Positions 49,855 through 58,848 of a stretch of 64,000 nucleotides of DNA are shown here, piece after piece. The DNA comes from Roseospira marina (GTDB lineage: Bacteria; Pseudomonadota; Alphaproteobacteria; Rhodospirillales; Rhodospirillaceae), in assembly GCF_014197855.1 (NCBI RefSeq), contig NZ_JACIGJ010000001.1, positions 124,001-188,000 of the forward strand, read 5' to 3'. A model generated the notes under the pieces. It worked only from the letters and a program-made list of their open reading frames with translations, ran no database searches and was not told the DNA's origin. The position numbers and the translations under genes are program-made. Numbering within the stretch: the first letter of the stretch is position 1; every line of letters begins with the position of its first letter.

Positions 49855-50856
49855 TTAGAAGTTCACCGCGATGCTCAGGGCGCCGTGGCTGCCGAGCCCG
49901 TTCTGAGTGTCGAACTGCTTCGTCTGGAAGACGTGGGTGTAGGCGATCCGGAAATCGTTGAAATACACCACAGCTCCGGCGTGAGCCTCGCCGACGAACG
50001 GCTTCTTGTCGACGCTGGCACTGTCCCGGAAGGTGTTGCCATCCAGGAAGATATCCCGTGCTACGGCCCGCGCGTCGAGCCCCGCGAACAGGTACCAGCC
50101 GCTGCCGACACCGGTGTCGAACACCGGGGTCCCGGGGCGGCTGGGGCCGATCAGCGGGGGCCCCGCGTCCACCTTCAGTCCCTGCCCGAACCGGACCATG
50201 GTCCCGGCATTGGCGTGGATGAAGGCGTTGCCGAAGGCACCGCCTGCATGCGGGGTCACGTCGGCTTCCAGCCCCAGCGCAGACGCCTTGAGAAAGCCCG
50301 GCCAGCTTCTTTGATAGGCGAGGTTAACCACCGGTTCATCGTGGATCTGGTTGTCCCATCCCTGGGGCTCGGCCACGTCCAGAATGTCGTGCACGAATGC
50401 CTGTGTGTCGCCGGCCTGGGAGGCGGGGCCGACCACACCCAGCGTCAGGGACATCTGGTCCAGATGGCCTTCGCCCTCGCTGATCAATTCGGCGGACCCG
50501 AACAGGAACCCGCCCCAGGGATGCTCATCGGGCTGCTCTTGGCGGATGGTGATGTCTGTGGGCGTGTACATGGTCTGCCCCAGACTGAAGACGACACGCT
50601 CCCGCCCGTGCGGCGACATCATCGGCAGGAATGCGGCAAGGTCGTTGGCCCAGGGCGTTTTGCGCATTGCCGGGCTGAACCCCACGGCGATTCCGTTGGT
50701 GTAGTTGCGGTCCGTGTTCGCGAAGGTATCGTTTTCAAGCTGAAAGGTAACGATATCGCCGTCGTTGTCCCCCTCGTTGTCCGCGAAGGCCGGGGCCGTC
50801 ATCGCGATTCCCGCTGCGCACAAGCCGGACACCAACACGATTCCGGTCAATTTCAT
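49855..50856 (-). CDS. Outer membrane protein, LpxR-family lipid A deacylase-like
   Basis: 333 residues. The signal peptide ends near TAPAFA-DNE (about residue 25). The LpxR/DUF2219 signature IVTFQLENDTFANTDRNYTNGIAVGFS carries the Asn-Asp and Thr/Asp cluster used in catalysis by Salmonella LpxR. Beta-strand-rich sequence follows, ending in phenylalanine (SIAVNF), as in outer membrane barrels. LpxR removes the 3'-acyloxyacyl chains of lipid A. The ATG at 50856 follows GAGG; 50871 is an alternative. Catalysis here is inferred. Confidence 0.82.
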   Translation of the reverse strand: MKLTGIVLVSGLCAAGIAMTAPAFADNEGDNDGDIVTFQLENDTFANTDRNYTNGIAVGFSPAMRKTPWANDLAAFLPMMSPHGRERVVFSLGQTMYTPTDITIRQEQPDEHPWGGFLFGSAELISEGEGHLDQMSLTLGVVGPASQAGDTQAFVHDILDVAEPQGWDNQIHDEPVVNLAYQRSWPGFLKASALGLEADVTPHAGGAFGNAFIHANAGTMVRFGQGLKVDAGPPLIGPSRPGTPVFDTGVGSGWYLFAGLDARAVARDIFLDGNTFRDSASVDKKPFVGEAHAGAVVYFNDFRIAYTHVFQTKQFDTQNGLGSHGALSIAVNF

Positions 50857-51064
50857 TGATATATGCCTCATCCCTGGAGCCTGACCCCGCAGCACAGAAA
50901 CGCCCGTGTGAAGAAATAGTTCCTTGGAAGGATAGGCACGCCCAAGGGCGGAAAAAAAGGCCGGCGTGGCGCGCCGCGGGCGGGATCGGCCAGCCGGACC
51001 TCACTTTGTTGCGCAGCGTGACCCATTGGCCATGATGACGCGGGGCCGCGTGGCCGTCAGCGGC

Positions 51065-51658
51065 TCAGCGTCGCGGGGGCATGGCCTCGCAGGCCCAGAG
51101 GACGACATCCGTCCACCAGCCTTCCATGCGGTCCTGGCTGAGACCCCAGCGGGCCTTTACGGTGGTCCAGGCGGCGGTGTAGGCGCACCAGCGGTCCGGC
51201 GTTCCGGGCAGCCAGGACAGCGGATCGCCGTCCGCCTTGGATCGGTTTTCCCCGGCGGCCGTGGCGACCAGGGTCAGGGGCGAGGACAGATCGTTGGCGT
51301 AGGCGCGCCGCCGACCCTCCGTCCAGGTGTCCGCGCCGGAGCGATGCGCCTCGGCCAGCGGCACCAGATGGTCGATGTCGAGGTCGGACGGGTCGGTGTA
51401 CGCGGCCCCGCTGTACGGGTCGATCCAGCGACCGGACACGACACGGCATCCGTCCTCGGACAGGCGGGGCGGGACCAGACTGTCGCGGATCAGGACTTCC
51501 TGGCGGGTGTCCTGACAGTCGCCGTCCGCGTCGATCCAGTGGTCGTATAGGGCCCGGTCGTAGGGCTGTGCCACCGGATAGAACACCTCCGATTGGCGCA
51601 GGCCCCACAGCGCTGCCAGCAGCCCGCCCAGGATCAGGACGAACCGCGCCTGTCGCAT
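51065..51658 (-). CDS. Exported HNH nuclease (GmrSD C-terminal/DUF1524-like)
   Basis: 197 residues. An N-terminal signal/anchor (ARFVLILGGLLAALWGL) is followed by a His-Me finger nuclease domain. DLDIDHLVPLAEAHRSGADTW contains the catalytic Asp-His, and TAAGENRSKADGDPLSWLP the Asn and Lys. CAYTAAWTTVKARWGLS completes the family pattern. Such domains degrade DNA nonspecifically, here likely in the periplasm or outside the cell. A GTG at 51715, 10 bp after the stop of the upstream BMP gene, is an alternative start. No immunity protein is seen. Confidence 0.83.
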   Translation of the reverse strand: MRQARFVLILGGLLAALWGLRQSEVFYPVAQPYDRALYDHWIDADGDCQDTRQEVLIRDSLVPPRLSEDGCRVVSGRWIDPYSGAAYTDPSDLDIDHLVPLAEAHRSGADTWTEGRRRAYANDLSSPLTLVATAAGENRSKADGDPLSWLPGTPDRWCAYTAAWTTVKARWGLSQDRMEGWWTDVVLWACEAMPPRR

Positions 51659-51725
51659 GGCCCCAAACGGGCGCCCGCGCTGGGCGCGCGAGGATCCGGA
51701 ACGGCTGCGGCTCACGACGACCGGC

Positions 51726-52862
51726 TCACTTCGGCACCTGACCCTGCACGCCCTCGACGAACCAGTCCATGGACAGCAGGGCGCCGTCGTCCGGAGCTTC
51801 GCCGTCAGCGATCAAGACCTGTCCGGTCTGATCGCGCAGGGGGCCGGCCAGCGGGTGCAATTCCCCGGACTCGATGGCGGCGCGCGCGGCTTCGGCGGCC
51901 TCGACGACCTCAGGCGGCATCGCCGGGTTGTAGTCGGAGATGGCGACCATGCCGCTGGCCAGGCCACCCCAGGTGTCCGTGCTCTCCCAGGTGCCGTCCA
52001 TGACGGCCTTGGTGCGCTCCACGTAGTAGCCGCGCCAGTCATCCACGATGGCGGTCAGGTGCGCATCCGGGCCGAACTGGGTCATGTCACTCGCCTGCCC
52101 GAAGGCGTAGATGCCCTTTTCCTCGGCCACCTGGACCGGCGCCGGGCTGTCGGTGTGCTGCGTCAGGACGTCGGCCCCCTGGGCAACCAGGGTCTCGGCG
52201 GCTTCGCGCTCCTTGCCCGGATCGTACCAGGAGTTGACCCAGATCACCTTGACGGTGGCGTCCGGATTCACCGAGCGCAGGCCCTGCGTGAAGGCGTTGA
52301 CCCCGCGCACGACCTCGGGAATGGGCACCGAGGCGATGTAGCCGATGGTGTTGCTTTTGGTCATGTGGCCGGCGATGACGCCGATCACATAGCGACCCTC
52401 GTAGAAGCGCGCGGCGTAGGTCGAGACGTTGTCCGCCCGCTTGTAGCCGGTGGCGTGCTCGAACTTGACGTTCGGGAACTTGCGCGCGGCCTTCAGGGTG
52501 GCATTCATGAACCCGAACGAGGTGGTGAAGATCAGGTCATGGCCGCTTGCGGCGAGCTGAGTCAGCACGCGCTCGGCGTCGGCCCCCTCCGGCACGCTCT
52601 CGACATAGGTGGTTTCGACGGCATCGCCCAGGGCCTCCTCGACGCCCTGACGTCCCTGGTCATGCTGGTGCGACCAGCCGAAGTCGCCGACCGGGCCAAC
52701 ATAGATGAAGCCGACCTTGAGGGGCTCGTCGGCGGCCAGGACCGGGCCGGATGCGCCGGTGGCAAGCGCGACCGTGCCGAGGCCGGCCGCGAGGCCGACG
52801 GCAACCGTCCGGCGGGTCAGGGTGTGGGCCTTGGGGGCGGCGGGGGCAGGGGGCTTCCGCAT
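51726..52862 (-). CDS. BMP-family ABC transporter substrate-binding protein
   Basis: 378 residues. A twin-arginine-containing signal (TLTRRTVAVGLAAGLGTVALATG) precedes a BMP/PnrA-like periplasmic binding domain. Features: LKVGFIYVGPVGDFGWSHQHDQGR, FTTSFGFMNATLKAARKFPNVKFEHATG and SDYNPAMPPEV. Family members bind purine nucleosides or related ligands. The signal lacks a lipobox Cys. No cognate permease or ATPase gene is adjacent; instead the next gene is a secreted nuclease, suggesting nucleic-acid salvage (inference). Confidence 0.88.
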   Translation of the reverse strand: MRKPPAPAAPKAHTLTRRTVAVGLAAGLGTVALATGASGPVLAADEPLKVGFIYVGPVGDFGWSHQHDQGRQGVEEALGDAVETTYVESVPEGADAERVLTQLAASGHDLIFTTSFGFMNATLKAARKFPNVKFEHATGYKRADNVSTYAARFYEGRYVIGVIAGHMTKSNTIGYIASVPIPEVVRGVNAFTQGLRSVNPDATVKVIWVNSWYDPGKEREAAETLVAQGADVLTQHTDSPAPVQVAEEKGIYAFGQASDMTQFGPDAHLTAIVDDWRGYYVERTKAVMDGTWESTDTWGGLASGMVAISDYNPAMPPEVVEAAEAARAAIESGELHPLAGPLRDQTGQVLIADGEAPDDGALLSMDWFVEGVQGQVPK

Positions 52863-52949
52863 GTACGAGTCTCCGTGCGAGGTGGCGGACGATGGCGGCT
52901 CCCGTTTATACTCTCCGAAGCCGATGTGTCACAACGCGGGAGCGCCGCA

Positions 52950-53522
52950 ATGTCCCCAGTCCCGATGCGTTTTTCGTGGGCCGCTCCGGAACGATGGGTC
53001 GGGGCCGCCCTGCTGGCCACCGCTCTGGTGGTCTTGCCTGGTCTCGCGCTCGCCGCCGGTGGTGGCGGAGGGCACGGGGGCGGCGGTGGTGACGGTGGGC
53101 ATGGCAAGTCCGCCGCCGAGGCCGGCAACCGGCCGGATAAGGAGGCCAACCGGCCCCGGACGGACGCCGATCAGGTCATCGGGTCCTATATGCAACTCGA
53201 TGCCCTGTGGCTGCCGATCGCAAAGAACGGCCGCACGCGCTATCAGGCGATCACCGCGCGGCTGGTGCCCTTGCCCGGCAAACGTGTCGGAGCGTGTATC
53301 AAGGCGCCCTGGGCGCGGGAGGCGCTTCTGTTCGCCTTGAACCGGACCCCCCTGCAACTGGACGGCCTGGATGGCATGGAGCGGAACGCCGACCTGAAGG
53401 CGTCCCTGCTGGAGCGGATCCACACGCATGTGAACGCGACCGTATACGAGGACGTGCTCTTGCTGTCCGGCCTTCACGAACCCGAAGACCCTGAAAGGGA
53501 GTTGTCCTTTATGTGCCGGTGA
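52950..53522 (+). CDS. Glycine-rich exported protein, weakly FliL-like
   Basis: 190 residues. A signal peptide (VGAALLATALVVLPGLALAAG) is followed by a Gly/His-rich run (about 36-52), a charged linker and a domain of about 110 residues. That domain (DADQVIGSYMQLDALWLPI to VNATVYEDVLLLSG) has the strand-helix order of FliL (Y-x-x-LDP..., long helix ending in I-N-x-x-L..., V-x-x-VYF). The likeness is by eye. GGGAG precedes ATG 52950. It overlaps the convergent GNAT gene by 14 bp. Confidence 0.65.
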   Translation: MSPVPMRFSWAAPERWVGAALLATALVVLPGLALAAGGGGGHGGGGGDGGHGKSAAEAGNRPDKEANRPRTDADQVIGSYMQLDALWLPIAKNGRTRYQAITARLVPLPGKRVGACIKAPWAREALLFALNRTPLQLDGLDGMERNADLKASLLERIHTHVNATVYEDVLLLSGLHEPEDPERELSFMCR

Positions 53523-54060
53523 CCGTATCCCGTTGCGGGTGCGTGGGCAGACGCATCAGGAAGGGGTGGAACCGGATCCCGTGATCTTCTTGAAGCGCAT
53601 CCGCAAGCGGTTCGAACCCCATATGGGTGTAAAACCCCCGGGCGTAGGGCGTTCCGCGCACACGCACGACGGTGATTGCGGGAGCGACCGTGTGCAACGT
53701 CTCCAGCCCCTGTTTTAGGAGGCGCCGCCCGATGCCGCGGCCGTGGTGGTCGCCGCGCACGTATAGAAGAGTCAGGTAGCCATCCAGATGCAGTTCGCAC
53801 ATGCCCAGGACGGTTCCGTCCCGTTCGGCCACATGGGCAATGCACCCTTCGTCCAGCCGGTCCCGCAAGGCCGGGGCCGAGACGAAGGCCTGGAAATGGG
53901 CGTGGCCCACGGGCGTGTTGTCGGCGGCGTTGAAGGTCTCGTATTGGGCAATCAGGAAATCGTGAACGCGACCGGTATCGACCGCCACCATCGGGCGCAC
54001 CCGAAGGCCACTGGCGCCCACATCGTCGGTTGCGCTTTGAGGAGACCTGTCGCCGACCAT
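53509..54060 (-). CDS. GNAT-family N-acetyltransferase
   Basis: 183 residues. Motif A is TLLYVRGDHHGRGIGRRLLKQGLETL, with the HHGRGIGRRL acetyl-CoA loop, and motif B is VRVRGTPYARGFYTHMGFEPL. The N-terminal half (LRVRPMVAVDTGRVHDFLIAQYE) supplies the acceptor site, which is unknown. The start is uncertain: ATG 54060 is preferred, 54135 possible. Its 3' end overlaps the convergent glycine-rich gene. Confidence 0.85.
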   Translation of the reverse strand: MVGDRSPQSATDDVGASGLRVRPMVAVDTGRVHDFLIAQYETFNAADNTPVGHAHFQAFVSAPALRDRLDEGCIAHVAERDGTVLGMCELHLDGYLTLLYVRGDHHGRGIGRRLLKQGLETLHTVAPAITVVRVRGTPYARGFYTHMGFEPLADALQEDHGIRFHPFLMRLPTHPQRDTVTGT

Positions 54061-54236
54061 AGCGATGCGCCGGCCAAACCTCCGGACCGGGCGCTGCGGC
54101 GTGACGAACGGAGGCGGCGAAAAGGTGAGGGTCATTGAGGGATCACGCGTCCGGTCAGAATCCGGCGTCCATGGGGATCGCGAAGCCAACCGTGCTCTCG
54201 ACCCGGACCATGGGTCAATCATATCGTGGAAAGGAC

Positions 54237-55013
54237 ATGAAGGGAAACGCTCAAGCCGCCGAATTGGAACGTTTTTTGATGAAAGCCCAACCCGTGGACC
54301 GCGCCGCCGCCGATACGACACTCCTTGCCCGTCTGGTCTGGGGGCATGCCACCCTGGCCGCCCGTCGGCCGCTGAGCGTCGGGTTCGCCTGGGTGTCCCT
54401 GGCGTGCCTCGTCGCCATGGTGTGGATCGACCGCCCGCTGGCGCTGGTTCTCAAAGCCAACGTGCAGGGCGATTGGAAGGGCTTCTGGGTCATCGTCACG
54501 GACATTGGTCTGGGCTGGCCTTGGTACGTCCTGGCCCTGGTCATGCTCGCCCGCTGCGGCCTGGGCATGATGGCGACGGCGATGGACGCGATGTGGGCCC
54601 GTTGGGCGGCGGAGGCTCGGGTCTGGGTCGTGTTCCTTTGCGCGCTGGCGGGCAGCGGGCTGTTCGTGACTGTGCTCAAGCATCTGGTGGGACGGCTGCG
54701 GCCGGTCTGGCTGTTCCGGGAGGACTTGTACGGGGCCGTGCCGCTGTCGTTCCAGTCGGCGGCCAACAGCTTTCCGTCCGGCCACTCGCAAAACATCTGG
54801 GTGGTCATGGCCATGCTGATGGCCCTGTATCCACGCCATTGGCCCACATGGGCGGCGCTGGGCGTGCTGGTCGCTTCCAGCCGGCTGTTCGTGACGGTGC
54901 ACTATCTGTCGGACGTGCTGATGGGCAGCTTTATTGGCATCGCCGCCGCCGTTCTTGCCGTGCGCTGGGCGGCGGCCCGGGGCTTGTCCCTTCGTCTCGG
55001 TGCCCCGCGTTAG
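54237..55013 (+). CDS. PAP2-superfamily phosphatase
   Basis: 258 residues with about six membrane helices. The three phosphatase motifs are in order: KHLVGRLRPVW (K-x6-RP), SFPSGHSQN (PSGH) and SSRLFVTVHYLSDVLMG (SR-x5-H-x3-D). This is a membrane lipid phosphatase, likely acting on undecaprenyl diphosphate, phosphatidic acid or a similar lipid at the periplasmic face. The start at 54237 has GGAAAGG nearby. It is convergent with tlpA. Confidence 0.9.
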   Translation: MKGNAQAAELERFLMKAQPVDRAAADTTLLARLVWGHATLAARRPLSVGFAWVSLACLVAMVWIDRPLALVLKANVQGDWKGFWVIVTDIGLGWPWYVLALVMLARCGLGMMATAMDAMWARWAAEARVWVVFLCALAGSGLFVTVLKHLVGRLRPVWLFREDLYGAVPLSFQSAANSFPSGHSQNIWVVMAMLMALYPRHWPTWAALGVLVASSRLFVTVHYLSDVLMGSFIGIAAAVLAVRWAAARGLSLRLGAPR

Positions 55014-55043
55014 TTAGGAGCGACATGGCCGCCAATGTCGCGG

Positions 55044-55661
55044 TCAGCCGCCCGGACCGGTGCCCCGGGCCCGGTCCATGCGCTGGTGGAACCAGGTGAC
55101 GAGGTCCGGCTGATCCCAATCCATGTAGCCCATGTGGCTGGCGACCTCGCGGCCCTCCGCGTCGAGGACCACCGTGGTGGGCAGCCCCGTGATTCCGAAG
55201 GCGCGGGAGAGATCACCAGTCGGATCGTGGTACACCGGCAGGTGGGTGATATCATGCGTGTCGAAGAACGCGCGCAGGGTCGCCATCGACGCCCGATCCG
55301 TCGAGACGGCGACGACGGCGAACCGGTCCCCGGCTAGCCGGGCGTGCAGGCGGTCCAGGGTGGGCATCTCGCGCACGCAGGGCCCGCACCACGTGGCCCA
55401 GAAGTTGAGGACAACGATCTTGCCGCGGAAGTCCTCCAGCGTCACAGTGTCGCCACTCTCCGACCGGAACGGCGCGCCCTGCGCCGCTTTGGAGGAGGCG
55501 ACGCGCTCAAGCGCAAGGGCGGCCCCACGGCCCTCGACCATGCCCGGGACGGTCTTCCCCTGGATCTGGGGCAGAATCAGCGTCGCGCTTGCAGTGGCGA
55601 GACCGATGACGAAAATGGCGAGGGCGATCAGCGGCCCGCTGCGCGTGCTTCCCTGACTCAT
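55044..55661 (-). CDS. tlpA: TlpA-family thiol:disulfide oxidoreductase
   Basis: 205 residues. An N-terminal membrane anchor (PLIALAIFVIGLATASATLIL) leads to a periplasmic thioredoxin-like domain. The redox site is VVLNFWATWCGPCVREMP (CGPC), and the cis-proline is in ITGLPTTVVLDAEG. TlpA reduces partner proteins such as those for cytochrome oxidase copper-site assembly. It is divergent from argH with only 24 bp between start codons, a conserved alphaproteobacterial pairing. Confidence 0.92.
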   Translation of the reverse strand: MSQGSTRSGPLIALAIFVIGLATASATLILPQIQGKTVPGMVEGRGAALALERVASSKAAQGAPFRSESGDTVTLEDFRGKIVVLNFWATWCGPCVREMPTLDRLHARLAGDRFAVVAVSTDRASMATLRAFFDTHDITHLPVYHDPTGDLSRAFGITGLPTTVVLDAEGREVASHMGYMDWDQPDLVTWFHQRMDRARGTGPGG

Positions 55662-55685
55662 GGCTTTCCAGGTGGATGATCCCAG

Positions 55686-57125
55686 ATGGACGTGAACGAT
55701 ACCGACCCCGCTGACACAACCGGTTCCGGCGCGACGCGGAGCAGCATGTGGGGCGGACGCTTCGCCGCCGGCCCGGCGGCCATCATGGAGCGCATCAACG
55801 CCTCAATCGACTTCGATAAGCGACTGTACCGCCAGGATATCGAAGGGTCCAAGGCGCACTGCCGCATGCTGATCGCGACGGGCATCATAGACCGCGCGGA
55901 CGGCGAGGCCATTCTGACCGGTCTCGATCAGGTCCTGCAAGAGATCGTCGAGGGCCGGTTCGTCTTCAAGACGGCGCTGGAGGACATTCACATGAACGTG
56001 GAGTCCCGCCTGCGCGAGATCATCGGCCCGGCGGCCGGTCGGCTGCATACGGCGCGATCGCGAAACGATCAGGTGGCGACGGATTTCAAGCTGTGGACCC
56101 GCGACGCCATCGATGACCTGGATGGGGCTGTGGCCGGGCTCCAGGCGGCGCTGATCGCGCAGGCGGAGACGCACGCCGACGTCGTCATGCCCGGCTTCAC
56201 CCATTTGCAGTGCGCCCAGCCGGTGACCTTCGGGCATCACATGTTGGCCTATGTCGAGATGCTGGGCCGCGACCGGGGCCGCTTGCGGGACGCGCGGGCG
56301 CGGCTGAACGAGTGCCCGCTGGGGTCGGCGGCGCTGGCCGGCACGGGCTTTCCCATTGACCGGGCCATGACGGCGGCCGACCTGGGCTTCGACCGGCCGA
56401 CGGCGAACAGCCTCGACGCGGTGTCGGACCGGGATTTCGCCATCGAACTGATGGCGGCGGCCAGCCTGTGCGTCGTCCACCTGTCGCGGCTGGCCGAGGA
56501 ACTGGTGATCTGGACCAGCGCACAATTCCGCTTCGTCACCCTGTCGGATCGGTACACGACCGGCAGTTCGATCATGCCGCAGAAGCGCAATCCCGACGCG
56601 GCCGAACTGATCCGCGCCAAGACCGGGCGCGTCGTCGGCCACCTGACCGGCCTGCTGATGGTCATGAAGGGGCTGCCGCTGGCCTATTCCAAGGACATGC
56701 AGGAGGACAAGGAGCCGGTGTTCGAGACCGTCGACACCCTCGGCCTGTGTCTGGCGGCGATGACGGGCATGGTTCAGGACCTTCAGGTCAATCGGGACCG
56801 GCTGGCGGCGGCGGCGGGCGCGGGCTTTTCCACCGCGACCGATATCGCGGACTGGCTGGTGCGGGAGCACGGCGTGCCGTTCCGGGACGCGCACCACATC
56901 ACCGGGGCCATCGTCAAGCTGGCCGAGGACAAGGGCGTCGGTCTGGAGGACCTTTCCCTGGCGGACCTTCAGGCCGTGGAGCCGCGCATCACCGACGATC
57001 TGCGGCTCGATGCGGCCGGGTCGGCGGCGGCGCGCACCAGTCTGGGCGGAGCCGCGCCGGACCGCGTACGGGCGGCCTGTGTCGAGGCGCGGCGCCGGTT
57101 CCTCGACGGGGAGAGCCCCGCGTGA
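55686..57125 (+). CDS. argH: Argininosuccinate lyase
   Basis: 479 residues. The fumarase/aspartase-superfamily signature is [42 protein letters not shown] is the usual ArgH start, and [23 protein letters not shown] carries the catalytic His region. It splits argininosuccinate to arginine and fumarate, the last step of arginine synthesis. The stop overlaps the GTG of the downstream lipoprotein (GTGA). Confidence 0.97.
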   Translation: MDVNDTDPADTTGSGATRSSMWGGRFAAGPAAIMERINASIDFDKRLYRQDIEGSKAHCRMLIATGIIDRADGEAILTGLDQVLQEIVEGRFVFKTALEDIHMNVESRLREIIGPAAGRLHTARSRNDQVATDFKLWTRDAIDDLDGAVAGLQAALIAQAETHADVVMPGFTHLQCAQPVTFGHHMLAYVEMLGRDRGRLRDARARLNECPLGSAALAGTGFPIDRAMTAADLGFDRPTANSLDAVSDRDFAIELMAAASLCVVHLSRLAEELVIWTSAQFRFVTLSDRYTTGSSIMPQKRNPDAAELIRAKTGRVVGHLTGLLMVMKGLPLAYSKDMQEDKEPVFETVDTLGLCLAAMTGMVQDLQVNRDRLAAAAGAGFSTATDIADWLVREHGVPFRDAHHITGAIVKLAEDKGVGLEDLSLADLQAVEPRITDDLRLDAAGSAAARTSLGGAAPDRVRAACVEARRRFLDGESPA

Positions 57126-57343
57126 GGGCGGCCCACGGTATCGTTGCGGCCAGCGTGGCACTGGCGCTGTTGGGCGGGTGCGGGCGCAAGGCGCCCAACC
57201 TGCCGCCGGCGGACTCCACCTACCCGCGCAGCTACCCCGCGCCCGCGTCGCCAGAGATGGCGCCGCCCGCCTCCACGCTCGCGCCTCCGACCCGCCAGGA
57301 GGAGCGGCGGCGGGTGACCGGGCCACCGGCTCCGGGCGTGTGA
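57122..57343 (+). CDS. Small lipoprotein, LptM/YifL-like
   Basis: 73 residues. The lipoprotein signal ends at [16 protein letters not shown], matching the LptM (YifL) pattern of a short lipobox followed by G-x-K-x-P and a Pro-rich tail. In E. coli LptM aids LptD maturation. Its place between argH and lysA is standard. The GTG start overlaps the argH stop. The proline-rich tail runs into a tandem repeat array. Confidence 0.8.
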   Translation: MRAAHGIVAASVALALLGGCGRKAPNLPPADSTYPRSYPAPASPEMAPPASTLAPPTRQEERRRVTGPPAPGV

Positions 57344-57436
57344 CCGCGCCTCCCGTCCCCCGGCGCGTAATCGCGCCTTCGTTCCCCGGCGCGTAATCGC
57401 GCCTTCGTTCCCGGGTGCATGACAGCGCCCTCGTTT
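57332..57436. repeat. 26-bp tandem repeat with self-complementary unit
   Basis: Four copies begin at 57332, 57358, 57384 and 57410. The middle two are identical (ccccggcgcgtaatcgcgcc plus ttcgtt); the outer two are degenerate. Each middle copy contains ggcgcg-taat-cgcgcc, a perfect hairpin. The first copy overlaps the end of the lipoprotein gene, and the array ends 26 bp before lysA. Confidence 0.88.
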
Positions 57437-57462
57437 CAGGCCTTCGACACGTCAGGCGTTTC

Positions 57463-58740
57463 ATGCACCACTTTTCGTACATTGATGGCCGGCTTCATGC
57501 TGAGGCTGTCCCGCTGGAGGCCATCGCGGCGCAGGTCGGCACGCCGTGCTACGTCTATTCGACGGCCACGCTGACCCGACACTATCGCGCTTTCGCCGAC
57601 GCCTTCGCGGATCTGGACGCGACCATCTGCTACGCCATGAAGGCGAACGGCAACAGGGCCGTGCTGCGTCTGCTGACCGGGCTCGGCGCCGGAGTGGACG
57701 TCGTCTCCGGGGGCGAGATGGGGCTGGCGCTGGCGGCGGGCGCGCCGGCGGATCGGATCGTCTTTTCCGGCGTCGGTAAAACCAAGGACGAGATGGCTGC
57801 TGCCCTGAACGCCGGGGTTCATCAGATCAACGTCGAGAGCGAGCCGGAGCTGGACGCGCTGGATGCCGTGGCGCGCGAGCTTGGGGTGCGCGCGCCGGTG
57901 GCGATCCGCGTCAATCCGGACGTGGACGCGGCGACCCACGCCAAGATCACGACCGGCAAGGCGGAGAACAAGTTCGGCATCGAGTGGACCAGTGCCCGCA
58001 CCGTGTTCCGCCGCGCCATGACGCTGGAGGGCATCGCGGTCCACGGCGTGGCCGTGCACATTGGCTCGCAAATCCTGGATCTGGCGCCGTTCGAGGCCGC
58101 GTTCCGCAAGGTCCGCGACCTCGTGGCCTTGTTGCGGGCGGATGGAGTCACGATCGACCGGCTCGACCTGGGGGGCGGGCTCGGCGTGCCCTACCACGCC
58201 GATGACCACACGCCGCCGCCGCCCTCGGCTTATGCCGCCGTGGTCGCCCGCACGGTGGGGGATCTCGGCTGCGCGCTGACCATCGAGCCCGGCCGGGCCA
58301 TCGCCGGCAACGCAGGGGTGCTTGTCTCGCGGGTGACGTACCTCAAGGAAGGCATGACGCGGACTTTCGCGATCGTGGACGCGGCGATGAACGACCTGAT
58401 GCGGCCGGCTCTGTATGACGCGTGGCACGACATCTGGCCTGTGGTGGAACCGTCGGCGGGCGTCGAGCGGCATCCGATCGATGTTGTGGGGCCGGTGTGC
58501 GAGTCGAGCGATACCTTCGCGCGGGACCGCTCCCTGCCGCCCTTGGCCGCCGACGATCTGGTCGCCTTCATGACCGCCGGCGCCTATGGGGCGGTGATGT
58601 CCGGGCAGTACAACGGGCGGCCGCTTGTGCCGGAAGTCCTGGTGGACGGCGATCGGTTCCATGTGGTGCGGCGACGGCCGACGCTGACCGAAATGGCGTC
58701 CCTGGAAGACCTCCCGCCCTGGCTGACCGACGCCCGTTAG
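57463..58740 (+). CDS. lysA: Diaminopimelate decarboxylase
   Basis: 425 residues. The PLP lysine lies in ATICYAMKANGNRAVLR. The barrel glycine loop is LDLGGGLGVPY, the phosphate site EPGRAIAGNAGVLV, and the C-terminal catalytic cysteine is in GPVCESSDTFARDR. It makes L-lysine from meso-diaminopimelate. The start at 57463 (MHHFSYIDGRLHAE) is standard for the family; the longer frame reads through the repeat array. Confidence 0.96.
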   Translation: MHHFSYIDGRLHAEAVPLEAIAAQVGTPCYVYSTATLTRHYRAFADAFADLDATICYAMKANGNRAVLRLLTGLGAGVDVVSGGEMGLALAAGAPADRIVFSGVGKTKDEMAAALNAGVHQINVESEPELDALDAVARELGVRAPVAIRVNPDVDAATHAKITTGKAENKFGIEWTSARTVFRRAMTLEGIAVHGVAVHIGSQILDLAPFEAAFRKVRDLVALLRADGVTIDRLDLGGGLGVPYHADDHTPPPPSAYAAVVARTVGDLGCALTIEPGRAIAGNAGVLVSRVTYLKEGMTRTFAIVDAAMNDLMRPALYDAWHDIWPVVEPSAGVERHPIDVVGPVCESSDTFARDRSLPPLAADDLVAFMTAGAYGAVMSGQYNGRPLVPEVLVDGDRFHVVRRRPTLTEMASLEDLPPWLTDAR

Positions 58741-58848
58741 AGCCCGATCGCGCCCCGGCGGCGCCCCCGGGCGCGTCTGGTCGGAGCTGCTGCGTTTGGG
58801 CATACTGTCCGGGCAAGACCGAACCGGACGCGGCGCGGAGGGCACGTC

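Noticed and set aside
51657-53522. 621-codon plus-strand frame
   Set aside because: Most of it is antisense to the BMP-type gene. Only the last 190 codons from 52950, with a ribosome site and signal peptide, look real.
57332-57436. CRISPR array
   Set aside because: The units are contiguous tandem copies without spacers, and no cas genes are present.
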